From contig NZ_CP140152.1 of assembly GCF_034479515.1 (NCBI RefSeq), forward strand, positions 4,464,001 to 4,528,000: 64,000 nucleotides of DNA. Reading direction: 5' to 3'. The notes beneath the pieces were generated by a model. That model was not told where the DNA came from. It did no database searches and worked only from the letters and a program-made list of their open reading frames with translations. Position numbers and translations under genes: made by a program. Below, one piece after another: positions 1-10,197 of this stretch; the stretch's first letter is position 1, and every line of letters begins with the position of its first letter. The stretch comes from Duganella zoogloeoides (lineage in GTDB: Bacteria > Pseudomonadota > Gammaproteobacteria > Burkholderiales > Burkholderiaceae_D).

Positions 1-218
1 TGGCGCTGTTCTATCCGGTACTGATGGACTACCTGCACACGGGCCTGGTGCCGCGTTTGCCTACCGCCATCCTGTCGGGGCTGGTCATGCTGCTGGCCTT
101 GTTCAGCTTTGCGGTAGGCCTGATCCTGGCCTCGGTGACCCAAGGGCGCCGCGAAACCAAGCAACTCAGTTTCCTGGCCACACCGCGCCGCGCGCCCAAG
201 CCCGGGATTGGCTCTTGA
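1..218 (+). CDS. Glycosyltransferase family 2, C-terminal end (partial)
   Basis: The gene enters from the left edge; only the last 71 or so codons are visible (frame from base 3). They encode a strongly hydrophobic segment (about residues PTAILSG to LILASV) followed by a basic tail with the TQGRRETKQL pattern. This is typical of the membrane-anchored C-terminus of polyprenol-phosphate-sugar GT2 enzymes (ArnC/GtrB/DPM1-like), which charge undecaprenyl phosphate with a sugar on the cytoplasmic face. The catalytic domain lies outside the window, so the family call rests on the tail and on the neighbour: the stop codon overlaps the TTG start of a GtrA gene (TTGA). GT2 plus GtrA is a classical pair for glycosylating surface polysaccharide. 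Confidence 0.7.
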   Translation, partial: ALFYPVLMDYLHTGLVPRLPTAILSGLVMLLALFSFAVGLILASVTQGRRETKQLSFLATPRRAPKPGIGS

Positions 219-625
219 ACAAGCAATTTCTGTCCAAATTTGCCAAGTTCGCGCTGGTGGGCGGTGGCGTCGCCCTGTTCGACGCGGCATGCTTTTGGCT
301 GGCATTAAAACTGTTTCACAACAGTGTGGTTGCCCGCACGATCAGCGTTCTGCTGGCAATCACTTTGTCGTGGCTGATCAACCGCAGATTCACCTTCCAC
401 GCCACGGCAATCCCGCCTGGCTGGCAGGAATGGTTGCGGTTTGCCCTGTCGCAGTTCCCCGGAGCCTGCACCAATGCCGTGGTGTCGGTCATCGCCTACC
501 ACTACCTGCCTTATGCCCAGAATAACGCCTGGTTGTCGGTGGCGTGTGGCAGTGCGGCAGGCCTAACGATTAATTTCCTTATGGCTAATTTCTTCGTCTT
601 TCAACGGCCTCCCAGCCAGTCATGA
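215..625 (+). CDS. GtrA family membrane protein
   Basis: This 136-residue protein has four predicted membrane spans (about residues 10-30, 38-56, 75-95 and 105-128) and the GtrA-family pattern FALVGGGVALFDAACFW near the N-terminus, with INRRFTF after the second span. GtrA proteins are thought to flip or hand over the undecaprenyl-linked sugar made by a partner GT2. The start is TTG at 215, overlapping the stop of the GT2 gene by 4 bases, so translation is probably coupled. It is the last gene of that unit; the next gene follows after 187 bases of AT-rich sequence. Length is normal for the family. Confidence 0.88.
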   Translation: MNKQFLSKFAKFALVGGGVALFDAACFWLALKLFHNSVVARTISVLLAITLSWLINRRFTFHATAIPPGWQEWLRFALSQFPGACTNAVVSVIAYHYLPYAQNNAWLSVACGSAAGLTINFLMANFFVFQRPPSQS

Positions 626-812
626 CGCCAGTGGGAGCGGCTGCCCGCCCCATTTTCCGGCAAATGACTTCCTCTATGAAACTTTTATTGCAATTGTAAT
701 ATTTCTGAAAAAAAATTTCACAAAACATCGTCAAATTGCCTTAAAATAAGTTTCATAACAGCATAAAACTTCTCCAGGTCAGTTACAGCCTTTTAATTTT
801 CAAGGACTGTAC
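626..812 (+). other. AT-rich upstream region
   Basis: This gap is much richer in A+T than its surroundings, with A and T runs around 700-760. It separates the GT2/GtrA unit from the secreted protein gene and presumably carries that gene's promoter. I could not settle on a -35/-10 pair. A clear ribosome binding site, AAGGA, sits at 802-806, 6 bases before the ATG at 813. Confidence 0.4.
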
Positions 813-2270
813 ATGAGAAACCGCGCCACTTGGCTGCACAGCATTATCGCATCGGGCATGTTGCTCGCTGCCTCTACCGGCATCATGGCAAGCGCTGCAC
901 AAGCGCAGACCGGTTACACCGCCACCACCGGATTTGGCACGTTTTACAAACCTTTCCAGGCTGATTCTCCCTGGAATAGCCGGCCTGTCAATCCATTTTT
1001 GGGAACGTATCAGCTTAGAAAGCCACTGCTCAATCCCGACTGGATACCATCCATCTCCGACGGCGCCTATTCCGTCGGCGTGTTCATGGCGCGCGCCAGC
1101 GATGGTCCGATGACCATCTACGGCAAGCCCGGTACGGCTGGCGTAGGTGACCCGGACACCGGCCAGTACCATGACATCACGATTCCACGCTGGCCTGACA
1201 ACGTGGTGCCCGCGACGGGCGAGGACGGCCACGCCGAAGTTGTCGATACGGTCACCGGGGTGATCCATTCGTTCTACCAGCTCACCAACAAGAATGGCAG
1301 GTGGACCGCCACCATGTATGCCTGGACGCGGCTTGAAGGCCGGGGCTTCGGCGATCCGGCACACTGGAGCCAGGGAGCGCGCTCGGCCGGCGCGCCCCCG
1401 ACTGCCGGGTTGATCCGTCTGCACGAACTGAACGATAACAAGCCTCATTATGAGCACGCGCTGGCCATTTCGCTGCCAGCCCACACGTTGTCGAATGGAA
1501 TTACCCGGGCCAGCTATGTTTATCCGGCCACCACGGCCGATACCAATGCCTGGTTGAATACGGGTAAGATCCCGCTCGGTACCCGGCTGATGCTGCCGGC
1601 GTCGTTCGATACGTCCACTTTGAGCACGGCGGCACTGCGCAAGATCGCCAATACGCTCAAGCTGTACGGCGCTTACGTGGTAGACCGCAATTATGATACG
1701 GCGTTCAGCCTGTACGTTGAGAAAGGCGCCAACTTCAACATCATGCCCAACGGTCAGTGGAATACGCGGGTAGTGTCGGACCTGGACCGCATCAGGGCAG
1801 GCATGCGCGAAGTGCTGGGCGCTGACAGCTGGCTGGACGGCAACGGTGCGCCCAAGGGAGGCCCGGGAGGCAAAGGCCTGTTATCGATGCGCGGCGACTG
1901 GCTGTTGCCAGGCACCTCGACGCCGAGCGGCGCCAAGTACGACACCTGGATGCAGGCGGTGAAATTCCCTAACACGGCCAGGAAGATCACCACTGTGAAC
2001 TACAGCAACGGCATCAGCAAGGTCGCTGGCTCGAACCCTGCCGCACGGACCCCGATGCGCTTTTCCGCCGTCACCGCAGGTGGCGCAATGATCCGCCTGC
2101 AACTGTGGAAAGGCTATTCATTGGCCTACGACAGCGGCTACCTTGCCAACGGCTCGGAGGTGAAGTTCGAGTGGCCGACCGGTGCGCCGGCGGCACTGTC
2201 GGTACGCTTGCTGGCCGAGAGCGGCGTCAATACCGCGTCCCATGCGCGCGGCGTACTGGAACCGCAGTAG
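813..2270 (+). CDS. Secreted protein of unknown function (485 aa)
   Basis: I do not recognise this family. The first 30 residues form a good Sec signal peptide (basic start, hydrophobic core, AAQAQ cleavage region). The mature part is soluble and rich in Trp, Tyr, Gly and Asn. It begins with FYKPFQADSPWNSRPVNP and later has a segment with several His and Asp residues (YHDITIPRWPDNVVPATGEDGHAEVVD in outline, about residues 125-150). The look is that of an extracellular polysaccharide-interacting or lyase-like beta-rich protein, but no catalytic signature can be named. A separate GKGLLSMRGDW region precedes a C-terminal beta-sandwich-like stretch (about 385-485). The ATG at 813 has a ribosome site AAGGA. 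The gene faces the RidA gene tail to tail with only 9 bases between them. Confidence 0.75.
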   Translation: MRNRATWLHSIIASGMLLAASTGIMASAAQAQTGYTATTGFGTFYKPFQADSPWNSRPVNPFLGTYQLRKPLLNPDWIPSISDGAYSVGVFMARASDGPMTIYGKPGTAGVGDPDTGQYHDITIPRWPDNVVPATGEDGHAEVVDTVTGVIHSFYQLTNKNGRWTATMYAWTRLEGRGFGDPAHWSQGARSAGAPPTAGLIRLHELNDNKPHYEHALAISLPAHTLSNGITRASYVYPATTADTNAWLNTGKIPLGTRLMLPASFDTSTLSTAALRKIANTLKLYGAYVVDRNYDTAFSLYVEKGANFNIMPNGQWNTRVVSDLDRIRAGMREVLGADSWLDGNGAPKGGPGGKGLLSMRGDWLLPGTSTPSGAKYDTWMQAVKFPNTARKITTVNYSNGISKVAGSNPAARTPMRFSAVTAGGAMIRLQLWKGYSLAYDSGYLANGSEVKFEWPTGAPAALSVRLLAESGVNTASHARGVLEPQ

Positions 2271-2279
2271 CGCTGCAGG

Positions 2280-2669
2280 TCACGGCACCACCGCCGTAAC
2301 TTCAATCTCGACCCGGGCGCGCTCCTCCACCAGCCCGGCCACCTGCACCGCCGTCATGGCGGGATAGTGGGCGCCGATCACCTCGCGGTAGGCGGCGCCC
2401 ACCGCCTTGTAGGCGCCCGTGTATTCCTTCGTATCGAGTACGTACCAGGTCATGCGGACGATGTGCTCGGGCCCCGCGCCCGCTTCGGCCAGCACGGCGA
2501 CGATATTTGCCAAAGCCTGGCGCACCTGGCCGGCAAAATCGTCGGTGTGGAATACGCCCTGCGCATCCCAGCCGATCATGCCGCTGACGTACACCGTGCG
2601 GCCGCTGGCAACCACGCCATTCGAATAGCCGCGTGGACGCGGCCAGCCCGGTGGCAGCAAAAACTCCAT
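2280..2669 (-). CDS. RidA/YjgF family enamine/imine deaminase
   Basis: This 129-residue protein of RidA size contains the family pattern YSNGVVASGRTVYVSGMIGWD near the N-terminus and VRMTWYVLDTKEY / ARVEIEVTAVV towards the C-terminus, where RidA keeps its substrate-binding Arg (here in EERARVEIE). RidA proteins hydrolyse enamine/imine intermediates to ketones and ammonia. It is the last gene of the anthranilate-type operon. The ATG at 2669 shares its A with the TGA of the acyl-CoA dehydrogenase gene (TGATG), with GGGGAGG 5 bases upstream; a GTG one codon earlier is less likely. In this setting I infer a pathway-specific role: deaminating the amino-cyclohexene-carboxyl-CoA produced by the monooxygenase/reductase. 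Confidence 0.88.
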   Translation of the reverse strand: MEFLLPPGWPRPRGYSNGVVASGRTVYVSGMIGWDAQGVFHTDDFAGQVRQALANIVAVLAEAGAGPEHIVRMTWYVLDTKEYTGAYKAVGAAYREVIGAHYPAMTAVQVAGLVEERARVEIEVTAVVP

Positions 2670-3856
2670 CACGCCTCCCCTTTTGCCGACGCGGCCTCGC
2701 GCAGCAGCTCGCGCGCGATGATCAGTTGCTGCACTTCGGTCGCGCCTTCGTAGATGCGCAGCGCGCGGATTTCGCGGTACAGGCTCTCGACCGGCTGCTC
2801 GCTCACCACGCCCAGGCCGCCGAACATTTGCAGCGCGGCGTCGATCACCTGCTGCGCCGTTTCGGTGGCGGTGAGCTTGGCCATGGCCGCCTCCCTGGTC
2901 ACCTTGCGGCCGCAGTCACGCTGCCACGCGGCGCGATACGTGAGCAAGGCGGCGGCGTCGATGCCGGTGGCCATGTCCGCCAGCTTGGCCTGCGTGAGCT
3001 GGAAGTCCGACAGCATCTGGCCGAACATCGACCGCTGCGTGGTATGGGCCAGTGCTTCGTCCAGCGCCCGGCGCGCAAAGCCCAGCGCGGCCGCAGCCAC
3101 CGACGTGCGGAACACGTCGAGCGTGGACATCGCCACCTTGAAGCCCTGCCCTGCCGCGCCGATGCGCTGCGCGGCAGGGATGCGGCACCGGTTGAACCGC
3201 AGGCGTGCCAGCGGATGGGGGGCGATCACGTCGATCCGTTCGGCGATCTCGAAGCCGGGCGTGTCGGCATCGACGATCAAGGCGCTGATGCCGCGCGCGC
3301 CGGGCTGCTCGCCGGTACGCGCAAACACCACGTAAAAGTCGGCGATGCCGCCGTTGGAAATCCAGGTCTTCTCGCCGTCCAGCACGTAGTGTTCGCCGTC
3401 CGGCGTGGCCGCGCACTGCATGGCGGCGACGTCGGAGCCGGCCTGCGGTTCGGACAGCGCAAAGGCGGCAATCGCCGCGCCACTGGCCACGCGCGGCAGG
3501 TAGCGGCTGCGCTGGTCCTCGCTGCCGTGCAAGCTGATGGCGCCCGCGCCCAGGCCCTGCATGGCAAACGCGAAATCGGCCAGGCCATCGTGGCGCGCCA
3601 GCGTTTCGCGGATCAGGCAGATGGCGCGGGTGTCGATGGCGTCGGCATGGCCGCCGTGCGCCACGCCCGCCACCGCGTGGCGCAGCCAGCCGCTCTCGCC
3701 CAACTGGCGCACCAGCTGGCGGCAGGCACCGTCAACGCCGGCGCGGTCGTGGGGGGCATGGGCCAGGTGCTGCTGGCTCCAGGCGTCGAGCGCCGCTTCC
3801 AGCGCTGCATGGTGCGGCGCGAAGAACGGCCAGTCGAGATAAGTTTTATCAGGCAT
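2669..3856 (-). CDS. Acyl-CoA dehydrogenase family protein
   Basis: At 395 residues this is a full-length flavin acyl-CoA dehydrogenase. The visible signatures are [15 protein letters not shown] (FAD/substrate loop, about residue 150), [20 protein letters not shown], the [10 protein letters not shown] helix and [10 protein letters not shown]. The C-terminal [16 protein letters not shown] carries the catalytic Glu, the position used in short-chain and glutaryl-type enzymes. It catalyses alpha,beta-dehydrogenation (possibly with decarboxylation) of an acyl-CoA and passes electrons to ETF. Within the operon it would act on the linear dicarboxylyl-CoA after ring opening. The gene lies 9 bases after the crotonase gene and overlaps RidA by one base. 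Confidence 0.9.
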   Translation of the reverse strand: MPDKTYLDWPFFAPHHAALEAALDAWSQQHLAHAPHDRAGVDGACRQLVRQLGESGWLRHAVAGVAHGGHADAIDTRAICLIRETLARHDGLADFAFAMQGLGAGAISLHGSEDQRSRYLPRVASGAAIAAFALSEPQAGSDVAAMQCAATPDGEHYVLDGEKTWISNGGIADFYVVFARTGEQPGARGISALIVDADTPGFEIAERIDVIAPHPLARLRFNRCRIPAAQRIGAAGQGFKVAMSTLDVFRTSVAAAALGFARRALDEALAHTTQRSMFGQMLSDFQLTQAKLADMATGIDAAALLTYRAAWQRDCGRKVTREAAMAKLTATETAQQVIDAALQMFGGLGVVSEQPVESLYREIRALRIYEGATEVQQLIIARELLREAASAKGEA

Positions 3857-3865
3857 CGTGATCCC

Positions 3866-4720
<855 letters not shown>

Positions 4721-4729
4721 GGTGGTTCC

Positions 4730-5257
4730 TTATTTGTCGTCGCGCGCATGCAGGCTATGCTTCATGTGCGACAGCAGTTCGATCAATTGGGTCTTGTCGG
4801 CGCCGGAGACGTCCTGCAGCAGTTCGGCAATCCACTCCTCGTGGACCTGCGCCATGGTGGCAAACGCGCGGCGGCCGGCGGCGGTGAGCTTCACGCTGAA
4901 TACGCGGCCGTCCTTCGGATCGGGCACGCGCACCACCAGCTTTTCCTGCTCCAGCTGGTCGGTGATGCCGGTGATGTTACCGCCGGTGACCATCATGCGT
5001 TTGGACAGCTCGCCCATGCGCAAGCCTTGCGGGTGGCGCTCCAGTTGCGCCATCAAGTCGAAGCGCGGCAAGGTGATGCCGAACGTGGCGCGCAGCCGGC
5101 TGCGGATCTCGTTTTCGATCTTGACCGTGCACGAGAGCATGCGCAGCCACAGCTTGAGCGACTGGTGGTGATCTTGCGTCAGGCGGCTGGCCAGGTCGAG
5201 CACCGGTTCCGGCTGGTCGTCGCTATCGTTATGGTCGTCGTGTTCGGTCAGGGGCAT
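4730..5257 (-). CDS. MarR family transcriptional regulator
   Basis: This 175-residue winged-helix protein has the MarR core: LPRFDLMAQLERHPQGLRMGELSKRMMVTGGNITGITDQLEQEKLVVR (helix-turn-helix about residues 70-120), followed by the wing DPKDGRVFSVKLTAAGRRAF. It is embedded in the anthranilate-type operon, 13 bases after the SDR gene and 9 bases before the crotonase gene. It is therefore almost certainly the pathway's own regulator, probably a repressor released by an aryl-CoA thioester as in BadR-type MarR proteins (family knowledge). A palindrome ahead of the first operon gene (10150-10173) is the best candidate operator. Confidence 0.92.
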   Translation of the reverse strand: MPLTEHDDHNDSDDQPEPVLDLASRLTQDHHQSLKLWLRMLSCTVKIENEIRSRLRATFGITLPRFDLMAQLERHPQGLRMGELSKRMMVTGGNITGITDQLEQEKLVVRVPDPKDGRVFSVKLTAAGRRAFATMAQVHEEWIAELLQDVSGADKTQLIELLSHMKHSLHARDDK

Positions 5258-5270
5258 GGCGCTTCTCGAT

Positions 5271-6065
5271 TTACATCACTTCACCGCCGGCGACGGCGAT
5301 GGCTTGTCCATTCATGGCGCCGGACTCCGGCAGGCAGAGCCAGGCTACGGCATTGGCCACTTCGCCCGTTTGCACCAGCCGCTGTTGCGGATTGCCGGCG
5401 GCCAGTTCGGCGCGCGCCTGCTCTGGTGTGCGGCCGGTCTTGGCGACGATGTTGGCGACCGCCTCGCGCACGATGTCGGTGTCAGTATAGCCGGGACACA
5501 CGGCATTCACCGTCACGCCCCGCGTGGCCACTTCCAGCGCCAGCGCGCGCGTGAGCCCCACCACGCCGTGCTTGGCGGCGGTGTAGGCGGCGGCGTAGCG
5601 GTAGCCGGTGAGGCCCGCCGTGGAGGCGACGTTGACGATGCGACCCCACCCGGCATCGAGCATCGCCGGCAGCGCGGCCTGGGTGCAATGGAACACACCG
5701 CCAAGATTCACATCCAGCATGCGCTGCCACAGCGCGGCATCGGTTTTCAGCAGCGGCGCGGATGCCGCCTGGCCGGCATTGTTGACCAGAATGTCGATGC
5801 GGCCAAGGGCGCGCGCCGCAAGGTCGAAGCCGGTGCGAACGGACTCCGGATCGGCCACATCGAACGCCTGCACGTTGATGCTGCCAGCGCCAAATTCATG
5901 GGCCAGCGCAGTTTGCATGGCGGCCAGTGCTGCGGCATCGCGCCCCGCAATCGTCACGCGTGCGCCGCGCGTCAGCAAGGCGTGTACGCAGGCGGCACCG
6001 ATGCCGCGCGCGCCGCCGGTCACCAGCGCGTGTTTGCCGGCCAGCGGCAAGGTGGTGTCGCTCAT
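5271..6065 (-). CDS. SDR family dehydrogenase (3-hydroxyacyl-CoA dehydrogenase-like)
   Basis: This classical short-chain dehydrogenase has 264 residues. It has the NAD(P)-binding TGGARGIG at about 16-23, NNAG at about 90, and the catalytic Ser followed by YAAAYTAAK (Tyr and Lys of the YxxxK motif) at about 155-165, then CPGYTDT. The family oxidises a secondary alcohol. Here it is expected to oxidise a hydroxyacyl-CoA after ring opening, or a ring alcohol. Its ATG overlaps the stop of the monooxygenase/reductase gene (ATGA, 4 bases), so translation is coupled. Confidence 0.9.
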   Translation of the reverse strand: MSDTTLPLAGKHALVTGGARGIGAACVHALLTRGARVTIAGRDAAALAAMQTALAHEFGAGSINVQAFDVADPESVRTGFDLAARALGRIDILVNNAGQAASAPLLKTDAALWQRMLDVNLGGVFHCTQAALPAMLDAGWGRIVNVASTAGLTGYRYAAAYTAAKHGVVGLTRALALEVATRGVTVNAVCPGYTDTDIVREAVANIVAKTGRTPEQARAELAAGNPQQRLVQTGEVANAVAWLCLPESGAMNGQAIAVAGGEVM

Positions 6066-8386
6066 AAGGCTTCTTTCGTGTCGTTATTCAGTTCAGCAGC
6101 ACGTTCGAGCTGGCGCTTGGCGGCAGCGTATGGCCGGGGCCAGCGCAGCGCACGGTAGCCGCTGGCCGCCGCCTCGCCCAGCGTCCACGCCGGGTTGGCC
6201 AGGTACGGACGGCCGATCGCGCACAGGTCGGCGCGGCCGGCGGCAATGATGCCATTGATCTGGTCGGCGCTGGTGATGGCGCCCACCGCAATCGTGGCGA
6301 TGCCGGCTTCGTTGCGGATGCGGTCGGCAAACGGCGCCTGGTACATGCGGCCGTACACCGGCTGTTCGCGCTTGCTGACCTGCCCCGACGAACAATCGAT
6401 GATGTCGGCGCCGGCCGCCTTGAACAGGCGGGCAATCGCCACCGCGTCGTCGGGCGTGGTGCCGCCATCGACCCAGTCGGTAGCGGACAGGCGCACGCTC
6501 ATCGGCTTGTGCGCGGGCCACGCAGCGCGCATGGCGGCAAACACGCGCAGCGGATAACGGCAGCGGTTCTCCAAGCTGCCGCCGTAGTCGTCGCGGCGAT
6601 GATTGGTGAGCGGCGAGATGAACGACGACAGCAGGTAGCCATGGGCACAATGGAGCTCCAGCCAGTCGAAGCCCGCGGCGTCTGCCGCCAGCGTGGCGCG
6701 CACGAAGTCGTCCAGCACGCGGTCCATGTCTTCAAGCGTCATCGCGCGCGCGGTTTGCGACACACCTTCCAGGTACTGCTGTTCGGATGCCGCCAGCAGC
6801 GGCCAATTGCCGCTCTCGAGCGGCTGGTCGATACCGTCCCACATCGGCCGGGTGGAACCTTTGGCACCGGCGTGGCCCAGTTGCAGCGCGATGGCACTGT
6901 CGCTGTGCTGGTGGACGAAATCGACGATGCGGCGCCAGGCCTGCGTGTGCTCCGGCGTGTAGAGACCGGGACAGGCGGGCGTGATGCGCGCGTCGGCGGA
7001 TACCCCGGTCATCTCGGCAAACACCAGCGCCGCGCCACCCAATGCGCGCGCGCCCAGGTGGGCCAGGTGGTAGTCGCCGGCCACGCCATCGATGGCGCTG
7101 TACTGCGCCATCGGCGAGACCAGCACGCGATTCTTGAGCACCAGGCCGCGCACCTTGAACGGCGTGAACATCGGCGGCGTGGGCGTTGCGGGCGCAGGCA
7201 CGCCGGCCTGGGCGAAGGCGCGCGCGGCAAACCACGCTTCGTACCCATCCACGTAAGCGGGATCGCGCAGGCGCAGGTTGGCGTGCGACAGGCGCTGGCT
7301 GCGGGCAAGCATGGAATAGGCGAATTGCGGCGCCGCCATGCCCTCGTAGCGCGCCACGTTCTCGAACCACTCCATCGAATTGCGCGCCGCGCTTTGCAGC
7401 TTGAGTACTTCCACCGTCCGCACTTGCTGGTACGCGGCCAGCGCCGGACGCAGCGCACCCTGCTCACCGATGCAGCGCGCCAGTTCGATCGCGTCTTCCA
7501 GCGCCAGCTTGGTGCCGGAGCCGATCGAGTAATGCGCCGAGTGGGCGGCGTCGCCCATCAGCACCACCGGCACTTCGCCATGCCAGTGCACCCACTGCCC
7601 GCACACCAGGCGCGGGAACGTGATCCAGCTTGCCGCGCCGCGCTGGTGGGCGTTATTGGCCATCAGCGGGTAGCCATCGAGCTGCACCGCAAACAGCCGC
7701 TCGCAAAACGCGATCGACTGTGCCTGGCTCATGTCGGACAGCCCCGATGCGCGCCATACCGACTCGGGCGTTTCAACGATGAAGGTGGAGGTGTCGGCAT
7801 CGAACTGGTAGATATGGGCCTGGAACCAGCCATGCAGCGTGTGCTGGAAAGCGAACGTAAAGGCATCGAATTTCTTGCGCGTGCCCAGCCACACGAAGCG
7901 GCAATGCCGGTCTTCCATCTGCGGCTGGTAGCTGGCCGCGTAGCGCGCGCGGATGCGGCTGTGGATGCCGTCGGCAGCGATCACCAGGTCGGCGTTGTAG
8001 CGCGCGGCCAGCACGGCGTCATCCGCGACATCGGTTTCGAACACCAGTTCCACGCCCAGTGCTTCGCAACGGTGCTGAAGGATGTTGAGCAAATGCTTGC
8101 GGCCGATGCCGCAAAAACCATGGCCGCCGGAGGTAATGGTTTGCCCCTGGAAGCGCACGTCGATGTCGTCCCAGCGGTTGAAGGCGGTCATGATGGCGTG
8201 CGCGGTGGGCGCATCGGCGCGCACCAGGTTGTCGAGTGTCTGGTCGGACAACACCACGCCCCAGCCGAAGGTGTCGTAGGCTCGGTTGCGTTCGACCACG
8301 GTGATGCGGTGCGCCGGATCCTGCTGCTTCATCAGCAGCGCAAAATACAAACCGGCGGGACCGCCCCCGATGCAGACGATGTTCAC
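6062..8386 (-). CDS. 2-aminobenzoyl-CoA monooxygenase/reductase-type fusion (flavin hydroxylase + old yellow enzyme)
   Basis: The protein has 774 residues in two fused flavoenzymes. The N-terminal half (1 to about 385) is a group A aromatic hydroxylase: GGGPAG at 7-12 for FAD, a DG-type motif ([14 protein letters not shown]), and [22 protein letters not shown] at about 275-295. The C-terminal half (from about 400) is an NADH:flavin oxidoreductase of the old yellow enzyme family ([50 protein letters not shown]). This fusion is known as 2-aminobenzoyl-CoA monooxygenase/reductase in Azoarcus evansii, which hydroxylates the ring and then reduces it. Databases often label relatives salicylyl-CoA 5-hydroxylase. 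The neighbouring ligase and beta-oxidation genes favour the anthranilate role. Both ends overlap neighbours by 4 bases. Confidence 0.9.
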   Translation of the reverse strand: MNIVCIGGGPAGLYFALLMKQQDPAHRITVVERNRAYDTFGWGVVLSDQTLDNLVRADAPTAHAIMTAFNRWDDIDVRFQGQTITSGGHGFCGIGRKHLLNILQHRCEALGVELVFETDVADDAVLAARYNADLVIAADGIHSRIRARYAASYQPQMEDRHCRFVWLGTRKKFDAFTFAFQHTLHGWFQAHIYQFDADTSTFIVETPESVWRASGLSDMSQAQSIAFCERLFAVQLDGYPLMANNAHQRGAASWITFPRLVCGQWVHWHGEVPVVLMGDAAHSAHYSIGSGTKLALEDAIELARCIGEQGALRPALAAYQQVRTVEVLKLQSAARNSMEWFENVARYEGMAAPQFAYSMLARSQRLSHANLRLRDPAYVDGYEAWFAARAFAQAGVPAPATPTPPMFTPFKVRGLVLKNRVLVSPMAQYSAIDGVAGDYHLAHLGARALGGAALVFAEMTGVSADARITPACPGLYTPEHTQAWRRIVDFVHQHSDSAIALQLGHAGAKGSTRPMWDGIDQPLESGNWPLLAASEQQYLEGVSQTARAMTLEDMDRVLDDFVRATLAADAAGFDWLELHCAHGYLLSSFISPLTNHRRDDYGGSLENRCRYPLRVFAAMRAAWPAHKPMSVRLSATDWVDGGTTPDDAVAIARLFKAAGADIIDCSSGQVSKREQPVYGRMYQAPFADRIRNEAGIATIAVGAITSADQINGIIAAGRADLCAIGRPYLANPAWTLGEAAASGYRALRWPRPYAAAKRQLERAAELNNDTKEAL

Positions 8387-10110
8387 TGGCCGCCCTCCGC
8401 GCCAGTGCCTACGCCTGGCAAGCGCAGCTTGAAGCGTTGCAGCTTGCCCGTCTCGGTGCGCGGCAGGGACGCCAGGAAGCGCACCGCGCGCGGGTACTTG
8501 TACGGTGCGATCTGGCTCTTGACGAAGTCCTGCAACTGCGCCACCAGTTCCGCCGACGGCACAACATCAGCCTTGAGTACCACGTGCGCTTCGACGATCT
8601 GGCCGCGCTGTTCGTCGGCGCGGCCCACCACGCCGCATTCGGCCACGGCCGGATGGCGCAGCAACGCGTCTTCCACTTCCGGCCCGGCGATGTTGTAGCC
8701 GGCCGAGATGATCATGTCGTCGGTGCGCGAGCGGTAGTAGAAATAACCGTCGGCGTCCGTTTCGTAGGCGTCACCCGTGAGGTTCCAGCCATCTAGCACG
8801 TAGTCGGCCTGGCGCGGGTCGTCGAGGTAGCGGCAGCCGGTTGGCCCCTTCACGGCCAGGCGGCCGATCACGCCCGGGCCCACCGGCCGGCCGTCGTAAT
8901 CGAGCACGCAGGCCTGGTAGCCGGGCACCGGTTTGCCGGTGGCGCCGGGGCGCACGTTGCCGTCGGCGGCAGAAATGAAGATGTGCAGCAGTTCGGTGGC
9001 GCCGATACCGTCGATCATTTCCAGCCCGGTGGCACTGCGCCAGGCATCGCGCGTGGCGGTCGGCAGCGCCTCGCCGGCCGACACGCTGCGGCGCAGCGTG
9101 CTGAGGTCATAGCGAAAGCCCGGCGCCCAGGCCCCGCCGGCAGAGACGCTGCGCCGGCTGGCCGGGTCGCAGGCGCCGATCAGCGCCGCCATTTGCCGGT
9201 AGAACGTGGGCGCGGTAAAGCACACGGTGGCGCGGTGCGCGGCGATGGCAGCGAGCAGCATTTCGGGCGTGGCCTTTTCCAGCAGCACTGCGCAGGCGCC
9301 CACGCGCAGCGGGAACAACAGCAAGCCGCCGAGGCCAAAGGTAAAAGCCAGCGGCGGCGTGCCGATGAAGATATCGTCGGCGCGCGAACCGAGCACCGAG
9401 CGCGGAAAGCAGTCGCAGATGGCCAGCACGTCGCGGTGAAAATGCATGGTGCCCTTGGGGATGCCGGTGGTGCCGGACGTAAAGCTGATCAGGCAGATGT
9501 CGTCGAGCGCGGTGTCGGCAGCGGCAAATTGCGCCGGCTGCGCCGCCATCAGCGCTTCCAGCGATTCGGGCGAGTCGGGCGATAAGCTGTCATGGCCGGC
9601 GCCGCCGAAGTACACGGTGCGGGTGCGCGCCGCAGGCGGCAGCTCCACCGCGTCGAGCTCCGCGCGCAGCGATTGCGCGCACAGCACGGCGTCCACTTTC
9701 GCCTTGCCGGCAATGGCGCCCAGCTCACGCGCGCGCAGCAGCGGCATGGTGGGCACGGCGATGCAGCCGGCCTTGATCACGGCCAGCACGCACGCCGCCA
9801 TCAGCGGCGTATTGGTCCCCCGCAGCAGCACGCGGTTGCCGGTTTCCAGCGCCAGCGGACCGCGCAGCACATGGGCGATGCGATCGACCTGGGCACGCAG
9901 CTGATCGTAGGTCCAGCTAGCGTGTTCACCGCGCAGCGCCACACGTGCGCCAGCCGCGTGGTCGAGCAGTTCGGCCGCGCAGTTGAGACGCGCAGGGTAG
10001 TTCAGTTCGGGCAGGTCGAAGCGCAATTCCGGCCACAACGCCAGCGGCGGCAGGTGGTCGCGCGCAAAGGTGTCGGTGTGGGCAGTGGGAGCGAAGGCTG
10101 GAATTGTCAT
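8383..10110 (-). CDS. Aryl-CoA ligase, 2-aminobenzoate--CoA ligase type
   Basis: At 575 residues this belongs to the ANL superfamily, with the AMP-binding loop [19 protein letters not shown] at about 208-226, [23 protein letters not shown] at about 455-478 and the adenylation lysine in [11 protein letters not shown] near 553. It activates an aromatic acid with ATP and CoA. It is the first gene of the operon, and its stop overlaps the start of the monooxygenase/reductase gene by 4 bases. That pairing makes 2-aminobenzoate the likely substrate. Oddity: residues 319-325 and 340-346 both read RRSVSAG, separated by exactly 21 codons. Family members as I remember them have only one copy just before EALP, so a 21-codon duplication is likely. 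Confidence 0.9.
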   Translation of the reverse strand: MTIPAFAPTAHTDTFARDHLPPLALWPELRFDLPELNYPARLNCAAELLDHAAGARVALRGEHASWTYDQLRAQVDRIAHVLRGPLALETGNRVLLRGTNTPLMAACVLAVIKAGCIAVPTMPLLRARELGAIAGKAKVDAVLCAQSLRAELDAVELPPAARTRTVYFGGAGHDSLSPDSPESLEALMAAQPAQFAAADTALDDICLISFTSGTTGIPKGTMHFHRDVLAICDCFPRSVLGSRADDIFIGTPPLAFTFGLGGLLLFPLRVGACAVLLEKATPEMLLAAIAAHRATVCFTAPTFYRQMAALIGACDPASRRSVSAGGAWAPGFRYDLSTLRRSVSAGEALPTATRDAWRSATGLEMIDGIGATELLHIFISAADGNVRPGATGKPVPGYQACVLDYDGRPVGPGVIGRLAVKGPTGCRYLDDPRQADYVLDGWNLTGDAYETDADGYFYYRSRTDDMIISAGYNIAGPEVEDALLRHPAVAECGVVGRADEQRGQIVEAHVVLKADVVPSAELVAQLQDFVKSQIAPYKYPRAVRFLASLPRTETGKLQRFKLRLPGVGTGAEGGQ

Positions 10111-10149
10111 GGTAGCCCTGAAGTCGGATCGGGATATCCACCCGCAAGC

Positions 10150-10173
10150 AGATACTTTAAACCTAAACTATCT
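10150..10173. promoter_or_regulatory. Candidate MarR operator upstream of the aryl-CoA ligase operon
   Basis: The imperfect inverted repeat has arms AGATACTTTA (10150-10159) and TAAACTATCT (10164-10173), separated by AACC. The arms match as reverse complements at 9 of 10 positions. It lies 40 bases upstream of the ligase start, where a repressor would overlap the promoter. Its length and AT-rich symmetric nature suit a MarR dimer, and a marR gene sits within this operon. The assignment is inferred from position and symmetry. Confidence 0.45.
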
Positions 10174-10197
10174 CGACTTCAAGACCTGCTGCCCGAT

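Noticed and set aside
6062..10110. Salicylate degradation through salicylyl-CoA 5-hydroxylase
   Set aside because: The N-terminal half alone would fit, but the fused old-yellow-enzyme reductase and the beta-oxidation-type and RidA genes favour the 2-aminobenzoyl-CoA route. It remains an alternative for the ligase substrate.
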